Part shown: piece after piece, positions 16,313 to 24,222 of the stretch
Layout of the letters: every line of letters begins with the position of its first letter
Position numbering within the stretch: position 1 is the stretch's first letter
From: SZAS-79 sp965279075
Lineage (GTDB): Bacteria; Pseudomonadota; Gammaproteobacteria; Burkholderiales; SG8-39
Direction: 5' to 3'
DNA: 64,000 nucleotides
Assembly: GCA_965279075.1 (NCBI GenBank)
Contig: CBDIHI010000006.1
Coordinates: 62,001-126,000, forward strand
The notes under the pieces: generated by a model
Told to the model about the DNA's origin: nothing
Seen by the model: only the letters and a program-made list of their open reading frames with translations
Databases searched by the model: none
Program-made: the position numbers and the translations under genes

Positions 16313-17143
16313 TTATTTGCTTTTCTTGCCTTCCATCTCCAGCAGCTTTTCCTTGCGACCGAGGCCCCAGGCATAGCCGCCCAGCCCGCCGTCGGTGCGC
16401 AGCGCGCGGTGGCAGGGGATCACCAGCGCCACCGGGTTCGCCCCGCATGCGCTGCCCACGGCCCGTACCGCCTTGGGCGCGCCGATGGCTGTGGCGATGT
16501 CCTTGTAGGTGCGGGTCTGGCCGCGCGGGATCGCGCGCAGCGTCGCCCAGACGCGCTGCTGAAACACCGTCCCGCGGATGTCGAGCGGCAGCCGGCCGAG
16601 CGTCGCGTCGCCGGAGAGGAAACCGAGCACGCTGTCCCGGGCTTCCTTCAGCGCGCGTTGATCCTCGCTGAGGTCCGCTTCGCTGAACTCGGCCGCGAGT
16701 GCCCTGACCAGCGTTTCCGGGCGGTCGCCCAGCTTCACCGAGCACAGTCCTCGTCCCGTGGACGCCAGCAGGATCCAGCCCAGCGGCGAGCGGAAGGTCG
16801 TGTAGGCGATGGCCTGGCCTTTGCCTTTGGCCCGATAGTTCCTGGCCGCCATGCCGAGGCCGGCGGCTGCTTTCTCGTAAAAGCGCGACAGCGACCCGTA
16901 CCCTGCGCCGAACACGGCGTCGGTGACCCGGCTGCCGCCGGCCAGCGCGCGCTTGGTGTCCTCGAGCCGCAGCGCCTGCTGGTAGTCGCGCGGCGACAGG
17001 CCCAGCACCTTCTTGAAGCTGCGCTGCAGGTGGAAGGGACTCGCGCCCACGGCCCGGCCGAGTTCCTCGAGGGTCGTGCGCTCGCCGCGGCGTGCATCGA
17101 GGTAGGCACGCGCCCGGGCGATCAGTGCGGTGGTGGTTTCCAT
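16313..17143 (-). CDS. AraC-type domain fused to O6-methylguanine-DNA methyltransferase (Ada-like, no zinc domain)
   Basis: A 276-residue fusion. An AraC/XylS helix-turn-helix occupies residues 1-100 (LGRAVGASPFHLQRSFKKVLG), a linker and ribonuclease-like domain follow, and the methyltransferase domain carries the active-site IPCHR with Cys244. Canonical Ada has an additional N-terminal zinc/methylphosphotriester domain of about 75 residues, which is absent here. The regulatory switch through Cys38 methylation is therefore missing. DNA repair by irreversible methyl transfer is expected; autoregulation is uncertain. It is divergent from the flavin monooxygenase gene with 71 bases between starts. 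Confidence 0.88.
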   Translation of the reverse strand: METTTALIARARAYLDARRGERTTLEELGRAVGASPFHLQRSFKKVLGLSPRDYQQALRLEDTKRALAGGSRVTDAVFGAGYGSLSRFYEKAAAGLGMAARNYRAKGKGQAIAYTTFRSPLGWILLASTGRGLCSVKLGDRPETLVRALAAEFSEADLSEDQRALKEARDSVLGFLSGDATLGRLPLDIRGTVFQQRVWATLRAIPRGQTRTYKDIATAIGAPKAVRAVGSACGANPVALVIPCHRALRTDGGLGGYAWGLGRKEKLLEMEGKKSK

Positions 17144-17214
17144 GGATCTAAGGTTAGCGAAACCGGGGGGGCAAATCCATCCGCTTCTTGCGCTTCCCCG
17201 GTATGCTTTTGGCC

Positions 17215-18414
17215 ATGAAACCCATCCTCATTGCCGGTGGCGGCATCGGCGGCATCGCTACGGCGCTGTGCCTGCGCGCGCGCGGCATTCCCTTCGAATT
17301 GTTCGAGCAGGCGGAGGCGTTCCGCGAAGTCGGCGCAGGCATCCAGCTGTCGTGCAACGTGATGAAGATCTTCATCAAGCTCGGGCTCGGCCCGGCGCTC
17401 GAGCGAATCGGCGTGCGGCCGAAGGCGCTCGAGGTGCGTTCGTGGCAGTCCGGGGAGCGCATCCTGTGGACGCCGCTGGGCGAGGTGGCCGAGAAGCACT
17501 TCGGGGCGCCGTACTTCCACGCGCACCGGGCCGAAGTCCTCGACGTGATGGCCCGCGCGCTCGGCTCGTCGAACATCCACCTGGGGCGCAAGGTCGCAAG
17601 TGTCGGCCACGATGCGGACGGGGCCTCGCTGACGCTCACCGACGGGACCACCTGGAAAGGCGCGGCGGTCGTCGGCGCCGACGGGATTCATTCGGTCGTG
17701 CGGGACCAGCTGTTCGGCAAGGGGATGCCGCGGTTCTCCGGCAACGTCGCGTGGCGCGGCACGATGCCCGCCGAGGCGGTCGCGGACCTGAAGCTCGAAT
17801 TCCAGTCCAGCAACTGGTGGGGGCCGGAGCGGTGCATCGTTCACTACTTCATTTCCGCCGGTCGCACGCACAACTGGATCGGCGTTGGCCGGTCCGCGGC
17901 GCCCTCGCGTGAGTCGTGGTCGGCCACCGGCAGCGTGGACGAGGCGCTGGCCGAGTACGCGGGCTGGCATCCGCAGGTGCGCGGGGTGATCGGCGCCTCC
18001 ACGAAACTTTTCCGTACGGCGTTGCATGATCGCGAGCCGCTGGCGTCTTGGCACGACGGGCGGGTGGTATTGCTCGGGGATGCGGCGCACGCGATGTTGC
18101 CGTTCCATGCTCAAGGGGCCGCGCAATCGATCGAGGACGCGTACGTGCTTGCAGGGTGCTTCGCGGAGGCGCCCGGCGCGCCGGTGCGTGCGATCGAGCG
18201 CTACGAGCACATCCGCAAGCCTCGCGGCGAATGGGTGCAGAAGTTCTCGCGCGACGCCGAGGAACTTTTCAACATGTCCGACCCTTCGCGGATCTCGCAC
18301 CGCGATGCGCGGCTGCGCGAGAACCAGCGGAAGTACCCGGACGGCTTCCCCGAAGGCCAGCAGAGGATCTACGGGTATGACGCGGATGTCGCGCTCGCGG
18401 GGGTGCCGGCATGA
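17215..18414 (+). CDS. FAD-dependent aromatic monooxygenase (salicylate hydroxylase-like)
   Basis: A 399-residue group A flavin monooxygenase. The dinucleotide site is AGGGIGGIA (G8-x-G10-x-x-G13), the DG motif is VGADGIHSVVRDQLFG, and the second FAD site is VVLLGDAAHAMLPFHAQGAAQSIEDA. Closest families by eye are salicylate 1-hydroxylase and 3-hydroxybenzoate 6-hydroxylase; the substrate is not decided by sequence. The ATG at 17215 is preferred over an ATG at 17188 because the Rossmann strand starts directly after it. The next gene overlaps by ATGA, so the two are coupled. Confidence 0.82.
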   Translation: MKPILIAGGGIGGIATALCLRARGIPFELFEQAEAFREVGAGIQLSCNVMKIFIKLGLGPALERIGVRPKALEVRSWQSGERILWTPLGEVAEKHFGAPYFHAHRAEVLDVMARALGSSNIHLGRKVASVGHDADGASLTLTDGTTWKGAAVVGADGIHSVVRDQLFGKGMPRFSGNVAWRGTMPAEAVADLKLEFQSSNWWGPERCIVHYFISAGRTHNWIGVGRSAAPSRESWSATGSVDEALAEYAGWHPQVRGVIGASTKLFRTALHDREPLASWHDGRVVLLGDAAHAMLPFHAQGAAQSIEDAYVLAGCFAEAPGAPVRAIERYEHIRKPRGEWVQKFSRDAEELFNMSDPSRISHRDARLRENQRKYPDGFPEGQQRIYGYDADVALAGVPA

Positions 18415-19289
18415 TCGCCTGCCGTTGCGGCTCGATCGACGTGCTGCGCATCAAGGAGACGCTGGGCGCCGCGTTCCCGCCCGGGCACCTGCTGCCCGAC
18501 CTGCCGGCCGAAGCGATCGAGCGCAACCTCGGCTGGCTCGCGCCGAACCACTACGACCCGGTGAAGAAGCGCTTCGTGATGGGCACGCACTCCTGGCTGC
18601 TGCGCACGAAGCGCCACACGATCCTCGTCGACACCTGCATCGGCAACCACAAGCCGCGGCCGAACTCGCCGGGGTTCAACGACCTCGAACTGCCTTACCT
18701 CGATCGCCTGGCCCAGGCCGGATTCAAGCCCGAGGACATCGATTTCGTGCTGTGCACGCACCTGCACGTCGACCACGTGGGCTGGAACACGCAGCTGAGG
18801 GATGGCCGCTGGGTGCCGACGTTCCCGAATGCAAAGGTGATTTGCTCAAAGGCCGAGCTTGCTTCGGCCGAGGCGAAGGCCAATGCGAACCATTCGGGTG
18901 AAGACGATCGCGCGATCTGGCAGGACAGCCTGCTGCCGGTGCTCGAGGCGGGCCAGCTGCAGGCCGTCGAAGGCATGCATGCCATCGAGGATGGGCTGAC
19001 GGTCGAACCGACGCCGGGTCATACCCCCGGACATGTCGTGTTACGCGCTGAATCTGGCGGGGAACGGATGCTGTTCGCCGGCGACCTGTGTCACCACCCG
19101 ATCCAGGTGTACTACCCGGACGTCAACAGCCGGTTCTGCGAGGACACTGTGGGCGCGCGATCGATGCGCCGGAAAGTGCTGGCCGATTGCGTGGAGAGTG
19201 GGGCGCTGTTCGCCCCTGCGCATTGGGGGCCGCCGCATGCGGGGCGAATCCGGGAGGGGGCTTCGTCGTTTTTTGTGGAGTGGGCTTAG
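18411..19289 (+). CDS. Metallo-beta-lactamase-fold hydrolase
   Basis: A 292-residue MBL protein with an intact dinuclear zinc motif THLHVDHVGWN (H117, H119, D121, H122), the further ligand block PGHTPGHV, and LFAGDLCHHPIQV. It is probably cytoplasmic and translationally coupled to the flavin monooxygenase by ATGA overlap. It may hydrolyse a lactone or thioester made in the same aromatic route (inference). The terminal AHWGPPHAGRI is typical of a subgroup often annotated only as MBL fold hydrolase. Confidence 0.8.
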   Translation: MIACRCGSIDVLRIKETLGAAFPPGHLLPDLPAEAIERNLGWLAPNHYDPVKKRFVMGTHSWLLRTKRHTILVDTCIGNHKPRPNSPGFNDLELPYLDRLAQAGFKPEDIDFVLCTHLHVDHVGWNTQLRDGRWVPTFPNAKVICSKAELASAEAKANANHSGEDDRAIWQDSLLPVLEAGQLQAVEGMHAIEDGLTVEPTPGHTPGHVVLRAESGGERMLFAGDLCHHPIQVYYPDVNSRFCEDTVGARSMRRKVLADCVESGALFAPAHWGPPHAGRIREGASSFFVEWA

Positions 19290-19317
19290 CGTCGCCTAGG
19301 AGCAGCCAGCGAAGTGA

Positions 19318-20475
19318 TCAAACTGCTTTCCCGTCCGTATACGGGTCGATCGCGTTGCTGTCGCTCGTGAGCAGTTTCATCAGCTTCGGGTGAACGAAGA
19401 GCTTTTCCTTCCCGAACGCCTGTTCGTGCAACACGCCGATTGAAGCAAGCGCCTTGAGGTAGCGCGCTGCCGCCTGGCGTTCGGCGATCCGGGCCTGCAC
19501 GATATTTGCGATCCGGCAGTAGGGCTGCTCGAAGATCACATTCACCAGTTCGTGGCTGTAGATCTTCGGCAGTTTCGTTCGCACGTACTCGGTCGTCGCC
19601 TCGGTCAGGGTGCGAACTGCGCCGATCTTGGCTGTTGTCCACGCAGCGGTGTCTTCCACCGCGCGCAGCATGTAGAGCAGCCACGGTTCCCACGCGCCGT
19701 CGCGGGTGACCGCTAGCAGCAGGCGGTAGTAGTCCGCCTTGTTCGCGATGATGTAGCGACTGAGGTAGAGGATCGGCAGCGGCAGCAGGCCTTGTTCGAC
19801 AAGGAACAGGCTGTTCAGCACGCGACCGGTACGCCCATTGCCATCGGTGAATGGGTGGATCGCTTCGAACTGGTAGTGCGCCGCCGCCATCCGCACGAGC
19901 GGCTCGATCGTGTCTTCTTCGTGCAGGAACCGCTCCCAGTTGGCGAGCAGGTCGCGGATGTGGGCCTCACCTACGGGCGGTGTGTAGACCACTTCGCCCG
20001 TTGCGTCGTTGGCAAGCGCAGTGCCCGGCACCTTACGCACACCCATCTCGATCCCCTTGATCTGCGTGCAGATCGACTCCGCGGTCCGTGTCGTCAAAGG
20101 GCGGTCTTTCAGCGCGGCGACGCCTTCGAGCAGGGCTCGCCGGTAGCGCAGCGCCTCCCTGGTCGCGGGATCGGCGCCGCTGTCGGCTTGCAGGTGCCGG
20201 AAGAGCTGATCGGCCGTGGTGACGATGTTCTCGATTTCCGAACTCGCCCGAGCTTCCAGAAGGGGGAGGGTGTTGATCAGCATCGCGGGGTTGGGAATCA
20301 GCACTGCGGCCTGCTTTAGTTCGGCGAGTGCCGCGCTTGCCAGCACGCATTGCTTCAGGACAGGTTTCGTCTCGAGGTCAACGGTGGGGGGGAGGCGCGG
20401 CAGGTCGTTGTAGGGTTTGTCCGGTTGCCACCCCAAGGCCTGGATCATGTCGCCAGAATTGACTTTTTGCGTCAT
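19318..20475 (-). CDS. Fic family AMPylase with N-terminal inhibitory helix (class II)
   Basis: A 385-residue protein that should transfer AMP (or a related group) to a target hydroxyl. The complete active motif HPFTDGNGRTGR starts at His207. The inhibitory motif S78-S-E-I-E82-N83 matches [S/T]xxxE[G/N] and lies N-terminal to the Fic core, which defines class II. A Fic N-terminal domain precedes it and a winged-helix-like C-terminus follows (about residues 310-370). Its GC is lower than that of the flanking metabolic genes. The promoter region carries alternating TGTCGC/GCGACA sites, so it may bind its own promoter. Confidence 0.88.
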   Translation of the reverse strand: MTQKVNSGDMIQALGWQPDKPYNDLPRLPPTVDLETKPVLKQCVLASAALAELKQAAVLIPNPAMLINTLPLLEARASSEIENIVTTADQLFRHLQADSGADPATREALRYRRALLEGVAALKDRPLTTRTAESICTQIKGIEMGVRKVPGTALANDATGEVVYTPPVGEAHIRDLLANWERFLHEEDTIEPLVRMAAAHYQFEAIHPFTDGNGRTGRVLNSLFLVEQGLLPLPILYLSRYIIANKADYYRLLLAVTRDGAWEPWLLYMLRAVEDTAAWTTAKIGAVRTLTEATTEYVRTKLPKIYSHELVNVIFEQPYCRIANIVQARIAERQAAARYLKALASIGVLHEQAFGKEKLFVHPKLMKLLTSDSNAIDPYTDGKAV

Positions 20476-20487
20476 GTCGGAAGCTTA

Positions 20488-20523
20488 TGTCGCCGGAAGC
20501 GACACGTCAATAAAACGTGTCGC
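20488..20523. promoter_or_regulatory. Alternating inverted repeats upstream of fic, candidate operator
   Basis: Three half-sites alternate in orientation: TGTCGC (20488-20493), GCGACACG (20499-20506) and CGTGTCGC (20516-20523). The last two form a perfect 8-bp inverted repeat with a nine-base AT-rich spacer, and the first two a 6-bp repeat with a five-base spacer. They lie 13-48 bases upstream of the Fic start codon. Confidence 0.5.
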
Positions 20524-20586
20524 AAAATTAGACTTTTTGAGACACGATGGGTGTTTGTATGTCAGCTACAACCGACGGTCCCGATA

Positions 20587-20620
20587 TGGGACCGAACCAA
20601 GGACGCGCGGATTAACAGTC
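20587..20620 (-). repeat. tRNA-Asn-like fragment, left copy of direct repeat (candidate att site)
   Basis: Minus-strand reading gives GACTGTTAATCCGC, the anticodon arm of tRNA-Asn(GUU), followed by sequence like the variable region and a T-loop-like TTGGTTCGGTCC. The 14 bases 20607-20620 recur exactly at 22356-22369. The aligned 25-base stretches 20596-20620 and 22345-22369 match at 21 positions. There is no complete tRNA here. It is probably a relic or secondary attachment site of a tRNA-targeting integrase. Confidence 0.6.
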
Positions 20621-20875
20621 GAAGCCACACTCGACTCACGGCCTACTAGCGCCAAATTTTCTTAGTAGTTTTTTGGGCGTCGCCGTGTGGACCCCGCCCG
20701 CACTTCGACGCAGCTCTGGTCGATGAAATAATCCGCGTCACCGATGCACTGCAAACCCTCAAGACGGAGAAAAAATCGGACGTAATGGCGAATTTTAAGA
20801 TTTCGGCCTCTAGTATCCTGAGGGAAACTAAGAGCCGCAATTCGGTATTACCGCGATTTACCGGAGCGATCAAAA
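20621..20875. other. Gene-poor, AT-richer stretch before the clamp-like gene
   Basis: No convincing coding region. CTACTA (20643-20648) and TAGTAG (20663-20668) form a short inverted repeat followed by six T residues, which could be a weak terminator reading rightward. The stretch ends in GGAG nine bases before the ATG of the clamp-like gene. A 75-codon minus-strand ORF here has no recognisable features. Confidence 0.4.
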
Positions 20876-21484
20876 ATGAAACTGACCTTTGACAAATGGC
20901 ACCTTAAGGCTGCGGCAATATGTGCCGCAAGAAACGACACCAAAGGTCCTTTACAGGGGGTTTGCTTTAGCTATCGCAGTACGTCATCGGATCGAGTGAA
21001 TTTAGTTGGGACCGACGAACATATCCTGTTTGTCGGGAGTACCCCGATCGTTTGGAAGGATGACGTACTCACCCGCAACTTCGAAATGATTATACCGATT
21101 GATGTCGTCAGGACCGTATGTGAGGGCAATCGCCATACAATCACATTTGAATCTACGCCGCAGGGACTCTACCTGCTGAACGATATTCTATTTTCTGCCA
21201 TGCGCGGTTCGTTTCCGGAATACGAATGGCTCATACCGAAGACGGCATCTGGAGAGGCGGGGAACTTTGACGCGGAATTGTTGCTGCGCGCCCAAGATTC
21301 CCTACGGACTTACTCTTGTGATCAGATGCTAGTTCCAGAGTTTTCCCAGAATGGCAAGGGGCCAGCTACGATGTCTAACCAGTCTATTCCGGACGCCCTA
21401 GTCGTGATCATGCCGTGGGAGTGCCGCAAAGGCGAAATCCAGCAGTACAGGCTCGAGTCATTTCGTCCGCGGTTTGACGCATAG
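20876..21484 (+). CDS. Small DNA sliding-clamp-like protein (DnaN domain homologue)
   Basis: A 202-residue protein that aligns by eye with the second domain of the bacterial beta clamp. LVGTDEHIL (residues 43-51) matches the clamp VATDGHRLA, EMIIPIDVV (70-78) matches VIVPRKGVI, and GSFPEYEWLIPK (111-122) matches GRFPDYRRVLPK. A following LLLRAQDSLR helix and a VVIMPWE strand near residue 180 resemble the clamp C-terminal VVMPMRL. It is little more than half the size of DnaN (about 366 residues), so more subunits, or a different assembly, would be needed to encircle DNA. GC is well below the neighbours, and it lies inside the tRNA-Asn repeats. Role unknown; a phage or plasmid origin is likely. 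Confidence 0.6.
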   Translation: MKLTFDKWHLKAAAICAARNDTKGPLQGVCFSYRSTSSDRVNLVGTDEHILFVGSTPIVWKDDVLTRNFEMIIPIDVVRTVCEGNRHTITFESTPQGLYLLNDILFSAMRGSFPEYEWLIPKTASGEAGNFDAELLLRAQDSLRTYSCDQMLVPEFSQNGKGPATMSNQSIPDALVVIMPWECRKGEIQQYRLESFRPRFDA

Positions 21485-21567
21485 ACTTCGGCCGCCGTCT
21501 GCTCATGGGTGGATTTCCAGTTGGAACGGCGCATCACAAAAAAAGGCAACAACATGAAATTCCAACC

Positions 21568-22290
21568 CTAGAGGGGGTATTTCCAGTTTAAGTACCCGCA
21601 GAGTCCTTGCAAATCTGGGAACAGCGTTCTTTCATTGACGCCGTGGCGCTCCAAGGATCGAAGAATAGCTGGTCGAGACGCATCTGGGATTCGGAATTCT
21701 TGTAGATTTCTCTTCAGTTTCTGGTTGTATTCAAGTGCTACAAACATATTTGCACTTTTCGAATATCGATGCGCGGTAAACCAACCGTGCTGTGCGACTA
21801 TTCTGGGGTTATTCTGTTTTGGCTGAATCACCCTTGTGCTTTCTAGACCGAAGGGGTTGTCGGTATAGTCAATTGATTGCAAAGAGTCGGCAACTAAGGC
21901 GTACACGTACACATTGCCCGGGCTTTTACTTGCGCATGCAAACCACAGGGCCGCGAGCGGATTGGTTGTCCAATCAAGCAGCCTTGTATTCATTCCGAAA
22001 TGTTGTGCCAAAATCAGAAGGTCCCAGTCGGTCACTGCGGATGGTAGGAACGACGCGCCTTGAAGTCGCAACTGTAAGAGCATCGCCCGCTCTGCTTCCG
22101 TAGTGTCCTTCAGGTGGTCCGCTCTTGCGACCTTTGGAAGTAGCTTGCGACATACGGACTGGCCTCGAAAGAGTACGAGGTCGTCAACGAGCCCAAAGAT
22201 CTCCACCTGTTCAACGAAATCTGAAAAGCTCTTTGTTTCCGCAGAACCAAAGTATTTATTCGCGCTAGTCCCCCCTTCGTCGTACTCCAC
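21568..22290 (-). CDS. FRG domain-containing protein
   Basis: A 240-residue protein with the FRG domain signatures FRGQ (residues 41-44) and AQHFGMNTRLLDWTTNPLAALWFA (95-118), plus a later QHGWFTAHRY. FRG proteins recur in phages, mobile elements and defence islands; the biochemical activity is not established. The start is a GTG with AAAGGGG upstream. It converges with the clamp-like gene and shares its low GC. Both lie between the tRNA-Asn-like direct repeats, with the right copy 55 bases beyond its start codon. Confidence 0.8.
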   Translation of the reverse strand: MEYDEGGTSANKYFGSAETKSFSDFVEQVEIFGLVDDLVLFRGQSVCRKLLPKVARADHLKDTTEAERAMLLQLRLQGASFLPSAVTDWDLLILAQHFGMNTRLLDWTTNPLAALWFACASKSPGNVYVYALVADSLQSIDYTDNPFGLESTRVIQPKQNNPRIVAQHGWFTAHRYSKSANMFVALEYNQKLKRNLQEFRIPDASRPAILRSLERHGVNERTLFPDLQGLCGYLNWKYPL

Positions 22291-22344
22291 AAAAGCCCCT
22301 TTCCCTAAGTTTCCAACCCTATTGGAAGCAATCGAAAATGAAAA

Positions 22345-22370
22345 ACCAGGGATCTGCGGATTAACAGTCC
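22345..22370 (-). repeat. tRNA-Asn-like fragment, right copy of direct repeat (candidate att site)
   Basis: Minus-strand GGACTGTTAATCCGCAGATC followed by CCTGGT reproduces the anticodon arm and variable region of tRNA-Asn(GUU), with about one difference from the form expected in betaproteobacteria (from memory of the gene, not a search). The shared core with the left copy is 22356-22369. The hemerythrin stop codon begins three bases beyond it. Confidence 0.62.
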
Positions 22371-22372
22371 CA

Positions 22373-22813
22373 TTACCCCCCCACCGCCCCCCGCCTGATC
22401 ACCACCGGCACCCCACCCATCCTTCTCTTGGCCATCCACTGCGCGAGCGACGCGTCCATGTAGTCCGCGTGCCCCGGGAACCACTTGGCGAGCTCGGTCG
22501 CGAGGCGACGGCCCTCCGCGGCATCGCCCTGTGCGACGACCTCGATCACCAGCCGCACCGAAGCCATCACGGCCTCGTGCTCGTCGATGTGGCAGTCCGC
22601 GGCAGGGAAGTCGGTGGACTTCATCCAGTCGCGCTCTTCACTGAAGTGCTTCTCGGCGTGTATCGCAAACCGATCGAGCAGCGGGCCGACCTCTCCATCC
22701 GGCGCCGCGATGATGGCGCCGACGATCTCGACGAACTCCCGGTGCGTGTCGTCCATGGGCGGGTAGCCGAGCAGGTAGCGGTCGGTCCAGGGGAACGGGG
22801 ACGGTTTGGACAT
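22373..22813 (-). CDS. Bacteriohemerythrin
   Basis: A 146-residue four-helix-bundle O2-binding protein with a non-heme di-iron site. The ligand pattern is present: HREF near residue 24, HAEKHFSEERDWM (H-x3-H-x3-E) near 52-64, HIDEHE near 75-80, and the final HADYMD near 114-119. The C-terminus after the last ligand helix (MGGVPVVIRRGAVGG) runs right up to the tRNA-Asn-like repeat, so the tail may have been altered by an insertion. It is probably a cytoplasmic oxygen store or sensor. Confidence 0.88.
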   Translation of the reverse strand: MSKPSPFPWTDRYLLGYPPMDDTHREFVEIVGAIIAAPDGEVGPLLDRFAIHAEKHFSEERDWMKSTDFPAADCHIDEHEAVMASVRLVIEVVAQGDAAEGRRLATELAKWFPGHADYMDASLAQWMAKRRMGGVPVVIRRGAVGG

Positions 22814-22823
22814 CGGTTCTTTC

Positions 22824-24215
22824 CTATTGCATGACCGGGGGCGGTGGCAGGATGCCGCGCTCCGAGGCCAGGGCCCATATTTTACGCGCGGCCCCGGCGG
22901 CTTTTTGCATGACGGCGGCTTCGTCCACTTTCAGGAGCTTGCCGTCCCGTACCACCGACTCGCCGTGGACCATGGTGAATACGATGTCCCCCGCGTGGCC
23001 TTTCCAGATCAGGTTCTTGATCGGATCCCAGACCGGCTGCAGGTGCGGCTTGAACATGTCGAATACGAGGAGGTCGGCCTTGGCGCCGGCCTGCAGGCGG
23101 CCGAGGTCGGGGCGGCGCAATGCGTTCGCGCCGACGAGGGTGGCGGCGCGGACCAGCTGGTGCGCCGTGCCGACGTGCGGCTTGCCGAAGAAGTGCTTGG
23201 AAAAGAGGCCCGCCACGCGCATCTCGCCGATGAGGTCCATGCCGTGCGAATCGGTGCCGATGCCGGTGCTGACGCCGGCCGCGGCGAAGCGTGCATAGGG
23301 AAAGTTGATCCCCTCGCGGGCGAAGCTGACGACGCAGTTGGCGACGTGGCTGCCAGTCGAGGCGAGGATCTTCAGCTCGTCATCCGTCGCACAGCCCGCG
23401 TGCGCGAGGATCACGTCGGGGCCGAGCAGGCCGACGTCCAGCGCGTACTCGGCCGGCCCCATGTCATAGCGCTTGCGCAGCAGCGCAAGTTCCTGCGGCG
23501 TCTGCGCGAAGTGGGTCGTGAGCGTGCAACCGAGGTCGTTGGCCGCCTTGCGGCATTCGCGCAGCAGTTCGGGCAGGCAGGTGTCGGTCGCGTGCGGGCC
23601 GATTGCCACCTGGATGCGTCCGGTGCGGCCCTCGTCGCGCGCCTTGAAGAGCACGATGGATTTGGCGAGCTGCGCCATACCGTCGTTGCCGAAATCCCAG
23701 ACCGGCTGGTTGTCGGGCCCCATGCGCGAATTGGACGCCGAGGTGATGAACGGCGCACCGACCAGGCGCGAGCCGATCTCGTTGGCGATGTCGAACAGCA
23801 CTTCCTGGCCGTGGTGGAACTGGTCCACCACGGTGGTCGAGCCGCCCCTGAGGAGGTCGATCAGGCCGAGCGACGAGACCGCATGCAATTCCTCGCGCGA
23901 CAGTTCCTTTGTGGCAAGCCCCGTCAGCGGCAGCAGGATCTTGTAGATCAGCTGCGGCACGTACGGGTCGAGATCCATGTCGTCCGGGATGCCGCGGAAG
24001 ATCCCGCCCCGGATGCAGTGCGCGTGCAGGTTGATGAAGCCCGGCGTCACAAGGCCGTGCTCATAGCGGACCACGGGCGTGCCCGCTCCGGGCGCATCGC
24101 GGGTGACCGCCTCGATCGTCGTGCCGTCCACGTAGACGTAGTGGTCCTGCAGCAGGACCTGATCGCCATCCTTCATGCCGAGCACGTATTTGCCGGCAAC
24201 GACGCTGGTGGTCAT
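22824..24215 (-). CDS. Amidohydrolase family protein (SsnA/AtzA-like)
   Basis: A 463-residue metal-dependent hydrolase. The first metal ligands are in GFINLHAHC (H64, H66), later ligands in LTTHFAQT and ILAHAGC, and the final aspartate in GIGTDSHGMD. This arrangement is typical of the mononuclear subtype III amidohydrolases that deaminate or dechlorinate N-heterocycles (cytosine, guanine, 5'-methylthioadenosine, triazines). The substrate cannot be assigned. It follows a Bug-type binding protein by seven bases, so both may serve uptake and breakdown of one compound (inference). Confidence 0.8.
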   Translation of the reverse strand: MTTSVVAGKYVLGMKDGDQVLLQDHYVYVDGTTIEAVTRDAPGAGTPVVRYEHGLVTPGFINLHAHCIRGGIFRGIPDDMDLDPYVPQLIYKILLPLTGLATKELSREELHAVSSLGLIDLLRGGSTTVVDQFHHGQEVLFDIANEIGSRLVGAPFITSASNSRMGPDNQPVWDFGNDGMAQLAKSIVLFKARDEGRTGRIQVAIGPHATDTCLPELLRECRKAANDLGCTLTTHFAQTPQELALLRKRYDMGPAEYALDVGLLGPDVILAHAGCATDDELKILASTGSHVANCVVSFAREGINFPYARFAAAGVSTGIGTDSHGMDLIGEMRVAGLFSKHFFGKPHVGTAHQLVRAATLVGANALRRPDLGRLQAGAKADLLVFDMFKPHLQPVWDPIKNLIWKGHAGDIVFTMVHGESVVRDGKLLKVDEAAVMQKAAGAARKIWALASERGILPPPPVMQ

Positions 24216-24222
24216 GGAGCGT

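Noticed and set aside
20596..20620. Integron attC site reading of the 14-base repeat
   Set aside because: The GATTAAC stretch does not fit the RYYYAAC core, and no paired core or integrase is present; tRNA-Asn explains more of the bases.
20646..20873. A 75-codon minus-strand ORF upstream of the clamp-like gene
   Set aside because: No Shine-Dalgarno, no recognised motif, and it overlaps the likely promoter of the clamp-like gene.
22103..22834. A 243-codon plus-strand ORF spanning the right repeat and the hemerythrin gene
   Set aside because: It runs antisense through FRG and hemerythrin genes and has low-complexity sequence.
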